A DNA stretch of 64,000 bases, from positions 1,524,737 to 1,588,736 of the forward strand of contig JAJVDF010000237.1 of the NCBI GenBank assembly GCA_022410635.1, read 5' to 3'. A model generated the notes under the pieces. That model had not been told where the DNA came from. It made no database searches and was given only the letters and a program-made list of their open reading frames with translations. The first letter of the stretch is position 1. Each line of letters begins with the position of its first letter. Position numbers and translations under genes: made by a program. The stretch comes from Tretioscincus oriximinensis. Lineage: Eukaryota; Chordata; Lepidosauria; Squamata; Gymnophthalmidae. Positions 1-10,789 of the stretch are shown piece by piece.

Positions 1-235
1 TGACAGGGCTCGGAACTTTGGCAGCCTCCAGAGACCAATGACAGGGCTCGGGAACTTTAGCAGCTTCCAGAGACCAGTGACAGGTCTCGAAACTTTGGCA
101 GCCTCCATAGATCAATGACAGGGCTCGGAACTTTAGCAGCTTCCAGAGACCAATGACAGGGCTCGGAACTTTGGCAGCCTCCAGAGACCAATGACAGGGC
201 TCGGAACTTTGGCAGCTTCCAGAGACCAATGACAA
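1..235 (+). repeat. 38-bp minisatellite, about 6 units
   Basis: Tandem units of 38 bp begin TGACAGGGCTCGGAACTTTG and end CCTCCAGAGACCAA, with a few substitutions per unit. The array continues beyond the left edge. The same unit recurs once at 22224-22268 and as a reverse-complement array at 23306-23570. Confidence 0.95.
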
Positions 236-463
236 GGTTTCTATTGTGAAGAGAATAACAGAAGGTTCTGGAAGTCACTTTGATTTTCTTCAAGTTGAGA
301 AAAGTGGGCTATTAAAAAGCTACTTCCCCTTCTTCCTCTTCTCTTCCTCCTCCTCCCCCTCCTTTTCGTTACTGCCACTGTTTCATGTATACTGGAGATG
401 CACTCTTAAGAGCATTTGTGCAAAGGGCCTAACTATTGCTTCCAGTTGTGTTTTGGCCTCATA

Positions 464-1330
464 ACACTGTAAAATAATTTTGGCTGTTTCCAGACAGACT
501 ATAAAATTTGAGTTAGATTAGAAGCATCTTCAAAACAGTTTACAGGTATTAGCATCCACACACCACATCCTTAAATATACATTAAAGCACAGACATGCTT
601 TTTTCCAAAGGCTTTTGATATGGATTAAAGATGGGTTGGGAACTGGTGTGACTCCACCCTATCAACATTTGAGCTGCTTTTTTCATATGTTTCATGGCTG
701 CAGTTTTTGTATCTATAGTTTTAAGTCTATATAGCTTTGGGGCTTGATGCATTTTTGACACAACAATTAAATCCCCACCCCCATGATAAAAGTATTGAAT
801 AATAGCAAAGCCTATCTAAATTGCTAATTTGCTATGGCATTCATGTTTATATTCATGTACACATGGCCACAGCGAAAGATAATCTACATATCCGTAACAT
901 GAAACTTATTTCCTCATTTTATTCTGACAGAAAAAAAGTCTTAATGCTGTTGAGTCTTTGTTCACCTTGCTTTGAAACTGGATTATGTAACTGCTGGGTT
1001 CATTCTATCTGCTCCTTTTAAATAAACTTTGCATTCTTTGAGGGTTTTCTTCTGTAGCACGCTGGGGATTCACATTTATTCTGCAAGTTAACTTGAGAAA
1101 TTAATTTTGCTACATTATTATATTTTTTTTTTTTAATGAATGCAAGCAAGACCCGAGCTTCTAATCACAACAATTATGGTGTTTTGTCCCCTTATCTCCC
1201 TCGTTCTGGTTGTTCCTGCTTACCGTTCCACGCTAAATAAAGTTTTATTACCTTCCCTAACTGGTGGGTCAACATCTCTCAGATACGTGAAATTAAAGTG
1301 TGTAAGAATAAAACTATAAGGGCCTGGACA
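464..1330. other. AT-rich intron, nothing recognised
   Basis: No coding signature, TIR or SINE boxes could be recognised. Short frames here are stop-bounded by chance. Confidence 0.5.
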
Positions 1331-1336
1331 CATGTA

Positions 1337-1652
1337 TGTTTAAACTGGAGAGGTAGTGGTAGCTAATAGCTTGGATAGCTTCAAGACAGGACTAGACAGG
1401 TTTATGGACACCAAGGGTATAAATGGGTCCTAGGATGGATGTGTGGATGTTGCCTCCAGGATGGAGCAACAGGCAGGACTCCTGAAATACCTTTTGCAGG
1501 GAGTCATGAACAGGGGCATATTTTGCTTTCCTCTCTTCAGGCTGCCCAAGTGCATCTGGTGGGCCTCTGGGTGGGACAGAATGCTGGACTAGGTGGGCTG
1601 TGGCCTGATCCAGTATGGCTCTTCTTATGATCTTATGTTCTAATCCCGTTTC
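1337..1652 (+). repeat. CR1-type LINE 3' end
   Basis: This plus-sense copy of the commonest LINE here starts in the last ORF2 codons (the SNSLDSFKTGLDRFMDTKG-like region). It runs through the 3' UTR (TGCCTCC.GGATGGAGCAACAGGCAGGA, AATGCTGGACT.GGTGGGCTG) and ends in the repeated TTCTTATG tail. 5' truncation is typical of target-primed LINE insertion. Confidence 0.85.
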
Positions 1653-1862
1653 ATTACCAGAGTGAGAAAACACCCTAAGGCCGAGTTCTCACAGTGGTGA
1701 AAGAAGCAGTTTTGGAACCAGCGAAGTGAATATAATTCCACTCTGCCCTTTTATTCTGTTCCTAGCTCCACTTTGTCGTTCACACAACAATTGTGATGGC
1801 TTCTTGACTTCTAGTCCACATAGTCTGGGTACTCCGTTTTTGGAACCCAGTGTCCTCAGAAC

Positions 1863-2262
1863 CCACGGATAGCTCAGTTGCTAAGGAATTCGTCTCCCAG
1901 CTGCGAGATGGGGTTTCGAAGCCCTGTGTGGGATGTGGGGAGGGGCTGAGCACCTTCCACTAGCCTGTAGCTCCAGCCAACCCAGCTATTCGAAAGCAAG
2001 AATTGCAAGAAATGGCAACTGACTGCAAGTAGATAAATGGGAAGCACCATAGCCTGGTGGGGAAGATAGAATGTCAGCCTTCGGGCACAAATACCCTTGT
2101 AAGCCGCTTTGAGTCCCTTTGAAAGGTGAGAAAAGTCGGATATTAGAACCCAGTTCTTCTTCTTCCTCTTCCTCTTCTTCCTCTTTTCTTCTTTTTCTTT
2201 TTCTTCTTTTTTTCTTTTCTTTTTTCTTCTTTTCTTTTCTTCTTCTTTTCTTCTTCTTCTAG
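1863..2262 (+). repeat. tRNA-derived SINE (family S1), full length with pyrimidine tail
   Basis: This is the reference copy of the S1 family. A tRNA-like head carries an A-box-like GATAGCTCAGTTGCTAAGGA and a B-box-like GGTTTCGAAGCC. A middle section (AGCTATTCGAAAGCA...TGCAAGTAGATAAATGGGA) resembles Sauria SINEs. The tail is AAGCCGCTTTGAGTCCC...GTGAGAAAAG..GGTATTAG and ends in a long TTC/TTCC tract (2155-2262). The head and body are seen directly; the relation to Sauria SINE is from remembered consensus. It is transcribed, if at all, by RNA polymerase III and mobilised by a LINE. Confidence 0.88.
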
Positions 2263-2820
2263 CCTCTGCAGCCCTCCACCAAAGGAGACCCCGTCACCTC
2301 CAGAGGCAGTATTCCCCACTTGAAGCTTTTCTGTTGTCGTTTTGGTGGCTTCTGACTTTAGCTGTGAGTAACAGATGTCCTTCAAGTCAAGGAAAGTGTG
2401 GTTCACAGTCTTTGCAAAGAGGTCATTATAAGAGTTTCTACTGCAGCAGAGAACTTTAACAAGCAAACAGAAGAAAGCCAAATATAGTAGCCACACTATT
2501 TACAAACTTCAGACAGCAAACTGCTAATCTAAAGTATCAAAACAACCAAGGTCAACTGGGTTGCCTTGTTTCTAAACTAATATGGAAACACATAGGCCAA
2601 AAGCAAGCAGCCGCAGTTCGAATCAGAGTCCCTGAACCTCTTGCCGTTCTGATTGAATCGTAGCATGGGCATTCCATGGGGNAAATCAGGCAGCCAAATC
2701 TGGACCCTCATTCACTAGATTATATTTTAATTTGCCACCAACTCCCAAGTGTCTCTACACAGGTCCCCCAGCCACCTTCCTGTAAGCAGAAAAAAAGGTT
2801 CTTATGGCTGAGACTGGACG
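2263..2820. other. Unique-looking intron, nothing recognised
   Basis: No repeat signature or coding frame is supported. One N at 2682. Confidence 0.45.
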
Positions 2821-2822
2821 CA

Positions 2823-2940
2823 GATTGGCTAAAGATTGGCTCTCTCCCGGGTTAGCTGTGGTGCAAGCTGGGAGCTGTAGTCCTCAGGCAAGCTGGGCAG
2901 AGGAGGTTGCCCACTGCTCAGACTACACTTCCCAGCAGGC
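2823..2940. promoter_or_regulatory. Promoter-like cluster: two CCAAT boxes and two ZNF143/Staf-like sites
   Basis: Two reverse CCAAT motifs (GATTGGCT at 2823-2830 and 2834-2841) are followed by two inverted matches to the ZNF143/Staf (SBS) element. The minus-strand one reads ACTACAGCTCCCAGCTTGC (2863-2881) and the plus-strand one ACTACACTTCCCAGCAGGC (2922-2940). CCAAT with SBS is typical of TATA-less, often bidirectional, promoters. No exon is recognisable beside it. It could be an alternative BAIAP2L1 promoter, a decayed promoter, or part of an old repeat. Function is inference only. Confidence 0.35.
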
Positions 2941-2944
2941 CGTA

Positions 2945-3370
2945 CTGCCGGCTCAATAGCAGCTCTGTTTCACTTTTTTTGCATTTGAACTGCTGCTGCT
3001 GCTACTGCCTGCTTTGCGAAGCTGCTGGGCACCCAAGCTTTTATAAGCATTTGTCAACATGAAAAAAACAGCATAGAAAAGCAGGCAGAAATACAACTTA
3101 AGAACCATTAAACAGGAAAACATACATTTGGTCAGAAAGTAGAGAAACAGGAAGCTGGCAATTTGGGGAGCAAGTTTATAAGTCTTCAGGCCTATCATAT
3201 ACTCTCCTGGTTACAGATTCGGATGTCTTAGTTACCCGGCGGATCAGACATTGATTTTAATTGTATAAGATTGTTAATCGTATTTTATTCTGTTTTAGTC
3301 CGGTGTGTTTTATACTTTTGATCACTTTTTGATACGGTCAAAGAACTAATCAATAAAATCTGATAGTGAT
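2945..3370. other. Intron with AATAAA-bearing LINE-like tail at its end
   Basis: Most is unrecognised. The last stretch (about 3240-3370, GGTCAAAGAACTAATCAATAAAATCTGATAG-like, with breaks) resembles the 3' end of a non-LTR element; a similar ATGGTCTGTTGACTAATCAATAAAG stretch is at 20322. Confidence 0.4.
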
Positions 3371-3638
3371 GATATTTATTTATTTATTTAATTTGTACTT
3401 ATATCCTGCCCTATACCCGAAGGTCTCAGGGCGGCCAACCATANGGCGGCGCACATAGCTTTTGTTGCTTTCTCCACAACAGACACCCTGTGGAGTAGGT
3501 GGGGCTGAGAGAGTTCAAAGAACTGTGACTGGCCCAAGGTCCCCCAGCTGGGTTTTGTGGAGGAGTGGGGAATCGAATCGGGAGCCGACCAGGTACGAGT
3601 CCAACACTCAACCACTATGCCAAACTGGCTTGCATAAA
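3371..3638 (-). repeat. tRNA-derived SINE (family S2), reverse copy
   Basis: This is the complement of the S2 unit described at 8766-9048. It starts with (TTTA)n, then CCTGCCCTATACCCGAAGGT, and ends at the tRNA-like head ACCAAACTGGCT-type border. It is nearly full length; one N at 3444. Confidence 0.85.
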
Positions 3639-3639
3639 A

Positions 3640-4215
3640 TCCTGTCTATATTAATTCACTTGTGGTATTTTCGCTCTATGGTGTTTCTGATAAGGGATTT
3701 TGGATTGATGGTCTTCAACATTTGGCAGGCAACCAAGTTTTCTGAGTAAAAATTGCCTATAGATGTATGAGAACTTGCAGCGAAAGGCAGGATTTATTTG
3801 GCACAATCTTGGGTACATTGCATTGAAGCATGTAAGGGGATACCTCTGGCTGGACCGACTTCTGTTGATTCAGTATTTGCTACATTAGTTGCTGCCCCTA
3901 AGTACATCTCTGACATCAGCATAAAAATGACACCAAATAAAACTAAATTTAGTTTTTACAAAAATGGGAGAACAAAACGAGGTCTTGGGTGACCTGTTCT
4001 TGCAATGTATGTATGTTAATTTTTTCAAAATGTCCTACGTGCTGTTTGTCCTTCTTAATTTGCCAGTATGATCATGGGAAATTATAACGTATCATTACAT
4101 GGTGCATTAAATGTGGCTCAGTAGAAATAGGCCATAATTTTCCGTGTGAATGAGAATGCGTTCCTTCAGATTATTTATGTTCATATATTTGTATTTGTGG
4201 TAAACAGCATTTCAT
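3640..4215. other. AT-rich intron, nothing recognised
   Basis: No supported feature; short frames only. Confidence 0.45.
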
Positions 4216-4219
4216 AAGA

Positions 4220-4572
4220 GTAAAATGAGGAAGAGAAGGAGGAGAAGAAGGAGGAGGATGGGGAGAAGGAGAAGAAGGAGAGGAAGAAGAACTGGGTTCT
4301 TCTACCCCGCTTTTCTCACCTTTCAAAGGGACTCAAAGCGGCTTACAAGGGTATTTCGCCCGAAGGCTGACATTCTATCTTCCCCACCAGGCTGTGGTGG
4401 TTCCCCTGTGTCTACTTGCAGTCAGTTGCAATTTCTTGCAATTCTTGCTTTTGAATAGCTGGGTTGGCTAGAGCTACAGGCTAGTGGAAGGTGCTCACCC
4501 CTCCCCACGTCCCACACAGGGCTTCCAAACCCCATCTCCCAGGTGAGAGACGCATTCCTTAGCAACTGAAGG
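4220..4572 (-). repeat. SINE S1, reverse, with (GGA)n tract
   Basis: It reads (GGA/GAA)n, GAACTGGGTTCTTCTACCCCGC, the body, and the tRNA head ending at the GAGAGACGCATTCCTTAGCAACTGA border. The tract at 4224-4290 gives an artefactual Arg-rich frame. Confidence 0.88.
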
Positions 4573-5190
4573 GCAGTTTTGGAAGTGAAGTCACTCCAGG
4601 GAGGCATTCCCAGAAGCAAAGACCGGTAGTACCATCATTTGTGATGTCACTTCCGGTCCCAGGGGCACCTTTTCTGGAAGCAGGGCCCAGAAGTGACATC
4701 CCAATGAATATTCCCCAGAATATTCCCAACACATTACTGTATGGGAATTCATACTAAAATGGACAGTCTGACAATATGAGATTCTCACATAATTCCCACC
4801 ACTGCCTGGTCCTGTCTCAGAATTTTGCTCTGCTGTATACAAACGACGATGAGAAGGAAATAGGAGATTTAAACAAGGCTTCCCCATCATCTAGGAGCAG
4901 TTTAAAATATAAAGTAGAACTTAATGAGAAAGTTATATAGCATTAAAAAAAAGAACTATTTTATACGTATGTGTTTGATTTACTGTAGAGAGCAATGCTT
5001 TGCAGAAAGAACTATGAACCATCTTCCAAATGTAAAATATAAATAAAATAACGGATTAACTGGGAGTAGGAGGAGGAAGGGAGAGAGGATTATGGGTGAA
5101 ATGGACTGAATGTTTGGAATGCAATAAAATGAAATATGGTTGCTAAACTCAAATGAAAGAAACTGACGGTGTTACTAGCAGTCCAATATC
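4573..5190. repeat. Diverged dispersed repeat with GAAGTGACATC motifs, then AT-rich intron
   Basis: 4580-4800 shares GATGTCACTTCCGG, CCCAGAAGTGACATC and the ending TGAGATTCTCACAT...CCCACCACTGCC with 13395-13615 and 19340-19520, so it is one dispersed family of unknown class. The remainder shows nothing. Confidence 0.5.
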
Positions 5191-5195
5191 CTCAC

Positions 5196-5317
5196 CATAA
5201 TAATAATAGTAATAGTAATAGTAGTAGTAGTAGTAATAGTAGTAGTAATAGTAGTAATAATAGTAGCAGTAGGAGTAATAGTAGTAGTATTAGTAGTAGA
5301 ATTATTATTATTATTAT

Positions 5318-5390
<73 letters not shown>

Positions 5391-5392
5391 TA
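5196..5392 (+). repeat. (TAG)n/(TAA)n microsatellite
   Basis: A nearly 200-nt trinucleotide tract begins imperfect (TAATAG mixtures), contains an ATT stretch, and ends in an almost pure TAG run. It directly precedes the Ty3/Gypsy fragment. Confidence 0.95.
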
Positions 5393-5414
5393 TTTTTATT
5401 ATGTATTGGGCCCC

Positions 5415-6818
5415 TTGGAGCTCTAGTTAATTGAGGGAATGACGTCAGGGGGAGTTTTACATATATTGAGTGCTGTATGGGATTGGGACGTTGTTCCTAT
5501 CAGTCTGGATAATGGTCTATGTGCAGTCTTTGGATCTGAGGTCCAAAATTGATGCTGAAATAGACAAACTATTAGGTCAAGGGATAATTAGAACCAGTCA
5601 TGAATGCAAGGTGGGAAACCCCAATTGTGACACCATTAAAAGCAAATGGGGAAATACAAATTTGTGCGGATTACAAATGCACAATTAACAGAGCATTACA
5701 ACAACATGCTTACGGAGTACCAATTGTGAGTCAGTTGCTTGCAATGCTGGCGGGAGGGAAAGTATATGTGAAATTAGATTTAGCCCAAGCATATCAGCTA
5801 CTTCCGGTGGATGAGGAGGCAGCGGAAGCCCAAACAATTGTAACACATCGTGGGGCATGTAAGGTGAAGCGCCTACAGTTTGGAGTTAGTGTGGCCTCTG
5901 GTCTGTTCCAAAGTTTAATGGAGGGGATGTTGAGGGGTCTTCCAGGGGCCATACCTTATTTTGATGATGTATTAATCATGGCTGCATCTGAGGAAGAACT
6001 AAGGGCCCGGGTACGAGGGGTACTGCAGAAGTCTGGCAGTGCAGGATCGAGAGTGAGACGGGATAAGTCTGTGTTTGGTGTGAGACAGGTAGAATTTTTG
6101 GGCTTTAGGATTAACGCTGATGGAATCCACCCAATGTTGGAAAAGGTCAAGGCTATTCAAGATCAAGGCAAGAGTTACAGTCATTTTTGGGATTGCTGAA
6201 CTTTTATCATTCATTCCTGAAGCAAAAGGCCACAGTAGCTAAACCTCCCCATCAATTGTTGGAAATGCAGACCAGGTGGCACTGAGGGTATCAGCAGGAT
6301 AAAGCATTTCAGGAGGTGAAAAAACTATTCACATCTAATAGTGTTTTGGTGCGTTTTGATGAGCAGAAACCCATTGATATTGACTTACGACGCTTCACCA
6401 TTTGGGTTGGGGGCTATGCTAAGTCATGAGCTGGATGATGGCCGGGAGGCCCCCATTGCATATTATTCTAGAGCATTGTCAGAAATGGAACGTAATTATG
6501 CACAAATAGACAAAGAGGCATTGGCAATTATGGCTGGGGTGAAGAAATTCCATGACTATGTGTATGGCCGCCATTTTGTCATGGTCACCATTACTGGGGT
6601 TATTTGCAGCAGGTTGACAGATGCCACAGATCTTGCCACCAAGGATGTTGAGGATGTAAATGGTTATAAGTATATCTTAAAACGTCAGCCTGGAAAAGAA
6701 ATAGCTATGTGGATGCATTAAGTCGTTTACCAGTATCAGCAGAGGTAGGGGATGAGTTATTTCCAACAGAAGTATTATTGCTGGAAACGTTGCCGGAGCC
6801 CCCACCACCTCCTCAGAA
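5415..6818 (+). pseudogene. Ty3/Gypsy-type LTR retrotransposon pol fragment (RT and RNase H), inactive
   Basis: An RT domain at about 5530-6170 shows a VKLDLAQAYQLLPV-type block, the catalytic YFDDVLI block, and a VEFLGFRIN block. It is followed by the QSFLGLLNFYHSF connection region near 6169 and an RNase H domain (LTYDASPFGLGAML, IDKEALAIMAGVKKFH) at 6360-6600. A DALSRLP end-of-domain motif occurs in a shifted frame near 6711. At least three frame changes (near 5605, between 6150 and 6200 and back before 6341, and near 6695) break it. LTRs, gag, protease and integrase are not recognisable. The 3' side is cut by a minus-strand LINE piece. It is a dead copy in an intron. Confidence 0.85.
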
Positions 6819-6995
6819 AGTAAATTCCATAGGCTGATGACCCTCTAGTTGAAAAAATACTTTCCTTTGTCTGTTTTCACTCTTCTGCCCATCAGTTTCA
6901 AAGAATGTCCTTTGGTCCTAGTATTATGTGATAGAGAAAACAATTTTTCTTTATTCACCCTATCCATCCTGTGCGTTATTTTGGACTATAATGTA
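6819..6995 (-). repeat. CR1-type LINE fragment (ORF2 C-terminal part)
   Basis: Complement of the GLFSLERRHLRGDLIEVYKIMH... and KYFFTQR region (GTAAATTCCATAGGCTGATGACCCTCT..). It abuts the Gypsy fragment directly. Confidence 0.75.
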
Positions 6996-7810
6996 AAATC
7001 GTGAATTGTCCATTAATCCGTCGTAAATAAGAATCTTAAATATATAAGTTTTAGATGTGCGTTGAAAAGATTGAAAAATTATTTAACTGAAAAACACCTA
7101 TTTGATTTTGTACGACATTAACAAGCAATAGAATTGCCTTCTCTGAGAAGGAAATATTGACTCTGGAAGAAATGTTCGTGAGAGACTGATATGACACGGA
7201 AATAGAAATACCAGCAGTGTGTTGCTGAAATCAGTGTTTTCCCAGCATTATTTACTAAACAGGATTTTACGCCCACAGAAGGAAAGATAAAAATCTGGTT
7301 TTGACATAAAGACATAGAAAGCTTTTTGTGTATTGAATATTTTGGATCATTTGAGCTATAGGGCTCTTGAATAACATCATACATTTGCGTTTATTCAGCC
7401 ATGTAAGGTACATAACAGGAGTTCATTTCGGGACAATAATTCTCTCAGCCGCAGGATAAATGGATAGATTTTAATAAATACTGTGCTTCTATCTTACCTG
7501 ACAGAGAAGATTTTATTTGTTTTATTTTATTCATTTAATAATTTATATTCGGCCCTTTACTTCCCTACATCTCTGGTATGTGTTTTGGAACAAACTGTTT
7601 TTATATGTATATTGAATTCCATATGAATGCTAATAATCTGTGATTTAACAAATTCAGCTATCATATACAGTAGCTGGGAATCAGTACTATTAGAAAAGTA
7701 AAAGATACTCCTTATAGAAATAGTGTCATATTTTGTTTATATTTCAAAGAAATAACTGTGTAGTCTAGAATATCTAGCAGGCAGCATGAGCTTTCGCAGA
7801 CAATCTCTTC
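6996..7810. other. AT-rich intron; partial palindromic-repeat copy near the end
   Basis: Mostly unrecognised. 7775-7812 (GGCAGCATGAGCTTTCGCAGACAATCTCTTCAGA, interrupted) is a fragment of the foldback family described at 15462-15653. Confidence 0.45.
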
Positions 7811-7819
7811 AGATAGTAC

Positions 7820-8191
7820 TGGGCTGACCAGATTACCCCTTTTGGGGATGGAACCTGGTTTGGGGATGTCTACCCCACCCTCCCGTGGGGGGGGCATTCC
7901 TCCATTTTTTGTGGAAGAAATATATATATATTTTAAATCATTGCCCCACCACTAGGGGGCTCTGGCAATCAAGGGCGGCCCCTGAAGGCACCCTCCTCTC
8001 AGTAAAATAAAAAAAATTGCAAATTTCTCATACACTTCCAAAATTCTCACACACTTCAAAAAATTCTTGCAAACTTCACTTCATTTCTCAGTCAGGGATT
8101 GGTTGGTGGGTGATTTGCATTTTCATGAATATACAAATTACCATGAATATTAATTGCCCCAGTTCAGGCTTCAGAAAATCTGGTCAGTCTA
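7820..8191. mobile_element. hAT-like MITE (GGCTGACCAGAT family)
   Basis: Ends are TGGGCTGACCAGATTACCCC and CTGGTCAGTCTA, and the flanks are GATAGTAC (7812-7819) and GATAGTAG (8192-8199), a 7/8 match expected of an 8-bp hAT target duplication. The interior has G-rich CCCGTGGGGGGGG and ...CACTAGGGGGCTCTGG..., shared with the copies at 26264, 56276 and 59205. Confidence 0.75.
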
Positions 8192-8199
8192 GATAGTAG

Positions 8200-8765
8200 T
8201 AAATAATATTATGGTAGCCTCTTGGTTTCTATGAGACCTCCTTGATAGATATTTGGTCACATACTTAAAAGATAAGACATCTTTCAACCATTTTGGCCCT
8301 GAGCTTATTCTGGATTTTACCTTGGCAAAGAGTTTGGCCGTCTACATGCCAGAATAAACTATGGCAGGCTTCTATTCCGAAATCTAGGCCAAAATATGGC
8401 TCAATGGACCTTACCTCCTGATCCTAAGGTCAAGGAGATTAAAAGGAGGCATTCAGGTTTATATCCAAACCCTCCCATCCCATTCAGAATCTTTTGTTTT
8501 TCAGATTTTTCCAGCATTGAAGCTACTTGTTCCATTGGTCTGTTTCTTTTGTTCCAATGTCTGATTAGGAAGACTGTGAAACATTTCCTCTGCTTTTCTG
8601 ACTGAACATAGTCAGAGTTTTCACTTACACCATCAGCCAGCTGTTGGCTGACACTGCGAAAGAAGGGAAGCATGCGAGTCAACGCGCTTGGAGGAAAAAA
8701 ATAAAATTTTGAGCAGCAAGATTCTATCTACCTGTCTTCTTTTAATATTTAATATCTGTCTGCCT
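8200..8765. repeat. Copy of CTATGGCAGGC palindromic MITE family, then unrecognised intron
   Basis: About 8292-8405 has imperfect dyad symmetry (CCCTGAGCTTATTCTGGAT...AAATATGGCTCAATGG) and the central AACTATGGCAGGC seen at 10466, 13990, 33711, 40897 and 57920. The remainder shows nothing. Confidence 0.5.
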
Positions 8766-9048
8766 GGAGAGCCAGTTTGGTGTAGTGGTTAGAATGTTGG
8801 ACACATTACCTGGTAGTCTCCAGGTTCGATTCCCTACTCCTCCGTGAAAGCCAGCTGGGTGCCCTTGGGCCAGTCACAGTTCTTTGAATTCTCTCAGCCC
8901 CACCTACTCCACAAGCTGTCTGTTGTGGAGAAAGCAACAAAAAGCTATGTGCGCCACCCTATGGTTGGCCGCCCTGAGATCTTCGGGTATAGGGCGGGAT
9001 ACAAGTACAAATAAATAAATAAACAAACAAACAAACAAATTTATACTT
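8766..9048 (+). repeat. tRNA-derived SINE (family S2), reference copy
   Basis: The head GAGAGCCAGTTTGGTGTAGTGGTT includes an A-box-like TGGTGTAGTGG (8778-8788) and a B-box GGTTCGATTCC (8823-8833). The body includes GGGCCAGTCACAGTTCTTTG and CTCAGCCCCACCTACTCCAC, and the tail TATAGGGCGGGATACAAGTA is followed by (AAAT)n(AAAC)n. It resembles tRNA-derived SINEs widespread in lizards. The body is too long and unfolded at the 3' side to be a tRNA gene. Confidence 0.88.
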
Positions 9049-9450
9049 AACCTGCCCTACCCGAACGTCCCAGGGCAGCCAACAATAAAAACAGTACAAA
9101 ATTAACATTTTAAAACAGTGACAAACGATATCTGAAGGTGGAGGGTAAAAAAAACCATCATTATAATATGCACATACGAGTCCCAGGATCAGACGTTGCT
9201 TGCAGCTTCATGATATTGGACTAGGTGCTTCTACGCACACGCCCCCTTGTCCCTTTGANCCAAAGTAACACTCCTTGGGCAGAGCATGGAAAAGAAATGG
9301 AAGGAGAAGATTAAAGCAGCCCCACCACACCCAAGCACAAAACGAAGAAGCGATTGAACAGGAAGAAGCAAATCAGCAGGAAGGAATAGGAGGGGTGAAA
9401 AAGTAGTCAAGGAACAGAAAAATATAAGACAGAATTAGGCAAGTTCATAG
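9049..9450. other. LINE 3'-tail remnant then unrecognised intron
   Basis: 9049-9140 (ACCTGCCCTACCCGAACGTCC.. AATAAAAACAGTACAAAATTAAC) is the reverse complement of an L2-like 3' end. The rest is purine-rich unrecognised sequence; one N at 9259. Confidence 0.5.
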
Positions 9451-9758
9451 AAGAAGGAGAAGAAAAGAAGGACCGGGATCTTATACCCTGCTTTTCTCAC
9501 CTTTCAAAGGGATTCAAAGCAGTTTACAAGGGTATTGTTGCCCAAGGCTCACATTCTATCTTCCCCACCAGGCTGTGGTGGTTCCCATGTATCTACTTGC
9601 ATTCTGTTGCAATTTCTTGCAGCTCTTTCGAATAGCTGGGTTGGCTAGAGCTACAGGCTAGTGGAAGGTGCTCAGCCCGCCCCACGTCCCACACAGGGCT
9701 TCGAAACCCCATCCCCCAGGTGAGAGACGGATTCCTTAGTGACTAAACTATCCATGCC
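9451..9758 (-). repeat. SINE S1, reverse
   Basis: Nearly full length, from AAGAAGGACCGGGATCTTATACC through the body to the GAGAGACGGATTCCTTAGTGAC head. Its A-box side ends CTATCCATGCCTG at 9758, immediately joined to a LINE copy. Confidence 0.88.
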
Positions 9759-9762
9759 TGCG

Positions 9763-10455
9763 TACAAGGATACAAGAACAGCCCTGTTGGATCGGGCCAG
9801 AGCCCATTTTGTCCCACCCAGTGGCCCACCAATGGCACCTGGCAGTCTGAAACAAAGGAAGGCAAATTCCTTTACCTGTTCTCAACTCATTGCCGTGGTA
9901 ATTTAGGAATTCTGCCTATTGCTCCATCCTGGAGGCAGTATCGAGATCTATTTATATCCTTGGCTTCCATGAATTTGCCTATCCCTGCCTTAAAGCTATT
10001 CAGGCTGGTAACTACCACCACCTATTCTGGAAGTAAATTTCACAGGCCTAGTGTCGTGTGATAACAGGAAATAATTTTTCTCTATTCACCTTATCCATCC
10101 TATGCGTGATTTTATACACTTCAATCGTATCACTTCTTAAACGCTGTCTTTCGAGGCTGAAGAGGCCCAGATGTTGCAGCCCAAGTTCGTAAGAGAGGTG
10201 CTTCAGCCCATTGATCATTCTTGTTGCCCTTTTCTGCACCTTCTCTAGTTTCACAATATCTTTTTTAAAGATGTGGTAATCAGAATTGTGCACAGATTCC
10301 AAATGTGNTCTCACCACAGATTTATAAAAAGGCAAAACGACACTTGCCGACTAGTTTTCGATTCTCTTCCTAATTACCCCTAATATTGAGCTAGCATTTC
10401 TCACTGCTGCTGCACACTGGGTTGAAACCTTCATTGAACACCCCGAGATTCTTTG
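9763..10455 (-). repeat. CR1-type LINE, reverse, 3' UTR plus ORF2 C-terminus
   Basis: It begins at the tail (TACAAGAACAGCCCTGTTGGATCGGGCC) and includes the complement of an ORF2 segment with KLEKVQKRATRMINGLKHL and GLFSLERQRLRSDTIEVYK (10048-10335). Stops and frameshifts show decay; an N lies at 10308. Confidence 0.85.
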
Positions 10456-10465
10456 TAACAACTAG

Positions 10466-10640
10466 CACTGAAGCCTTTTCCATACAGGGTCTTATTCCAG
10501 GATATATCTTGGAATAGGGCCTTACCATACACATGCCAATACCTGCCATAGTTTGCACTAGACTGCTAGCCTCCATTCCAAAAAATATCCAAGATTAAGG
10601 CCCAATGTCAAAAAGCTGAGCATTATTTTGTCTACACATG
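10466..10640. repeat. CTATGGCAGGC-family MITE-like copy
   Basis: A GGTCTTATTCCAGGATATATCTTGG...CCAAGATTAAGGCCCA dyad surrounds CACATGCCAATACCTGCCATAG. It abuts the LINE piece on its left, and the borders are uncertain. Confidence 0.5.
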
Positions 10641-10789
10641 AAAGAGCCATCCGTGGGCTGAAATGAAATATGAGGAAAACTCCTGCAATAGAAGTCTTGT
10701 NATTGCATTCTGTATTAAAATAGTATTAATGTACTTTTTAAAAGGAATAGATAGCCATGTTAGTTTGGGTCCAAAATTCCTCTTTTTCT

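Noticed and set aside
5440..5447. Full palindromic CRE (TGACGTCA) just upstream of the Ty3/Gypsy fragment
   Set aside because: An 8-mer match alone in 64 kb is not evidence of a working element, and no LTR or promoter context is visible.
8766..8840. Possible tRNA gene (A and B boxes)
   Set aside because: The boxes are the head of an S2 SINE present in several dispersed copies, and no tRNA cloverleaf 3' end is formed.
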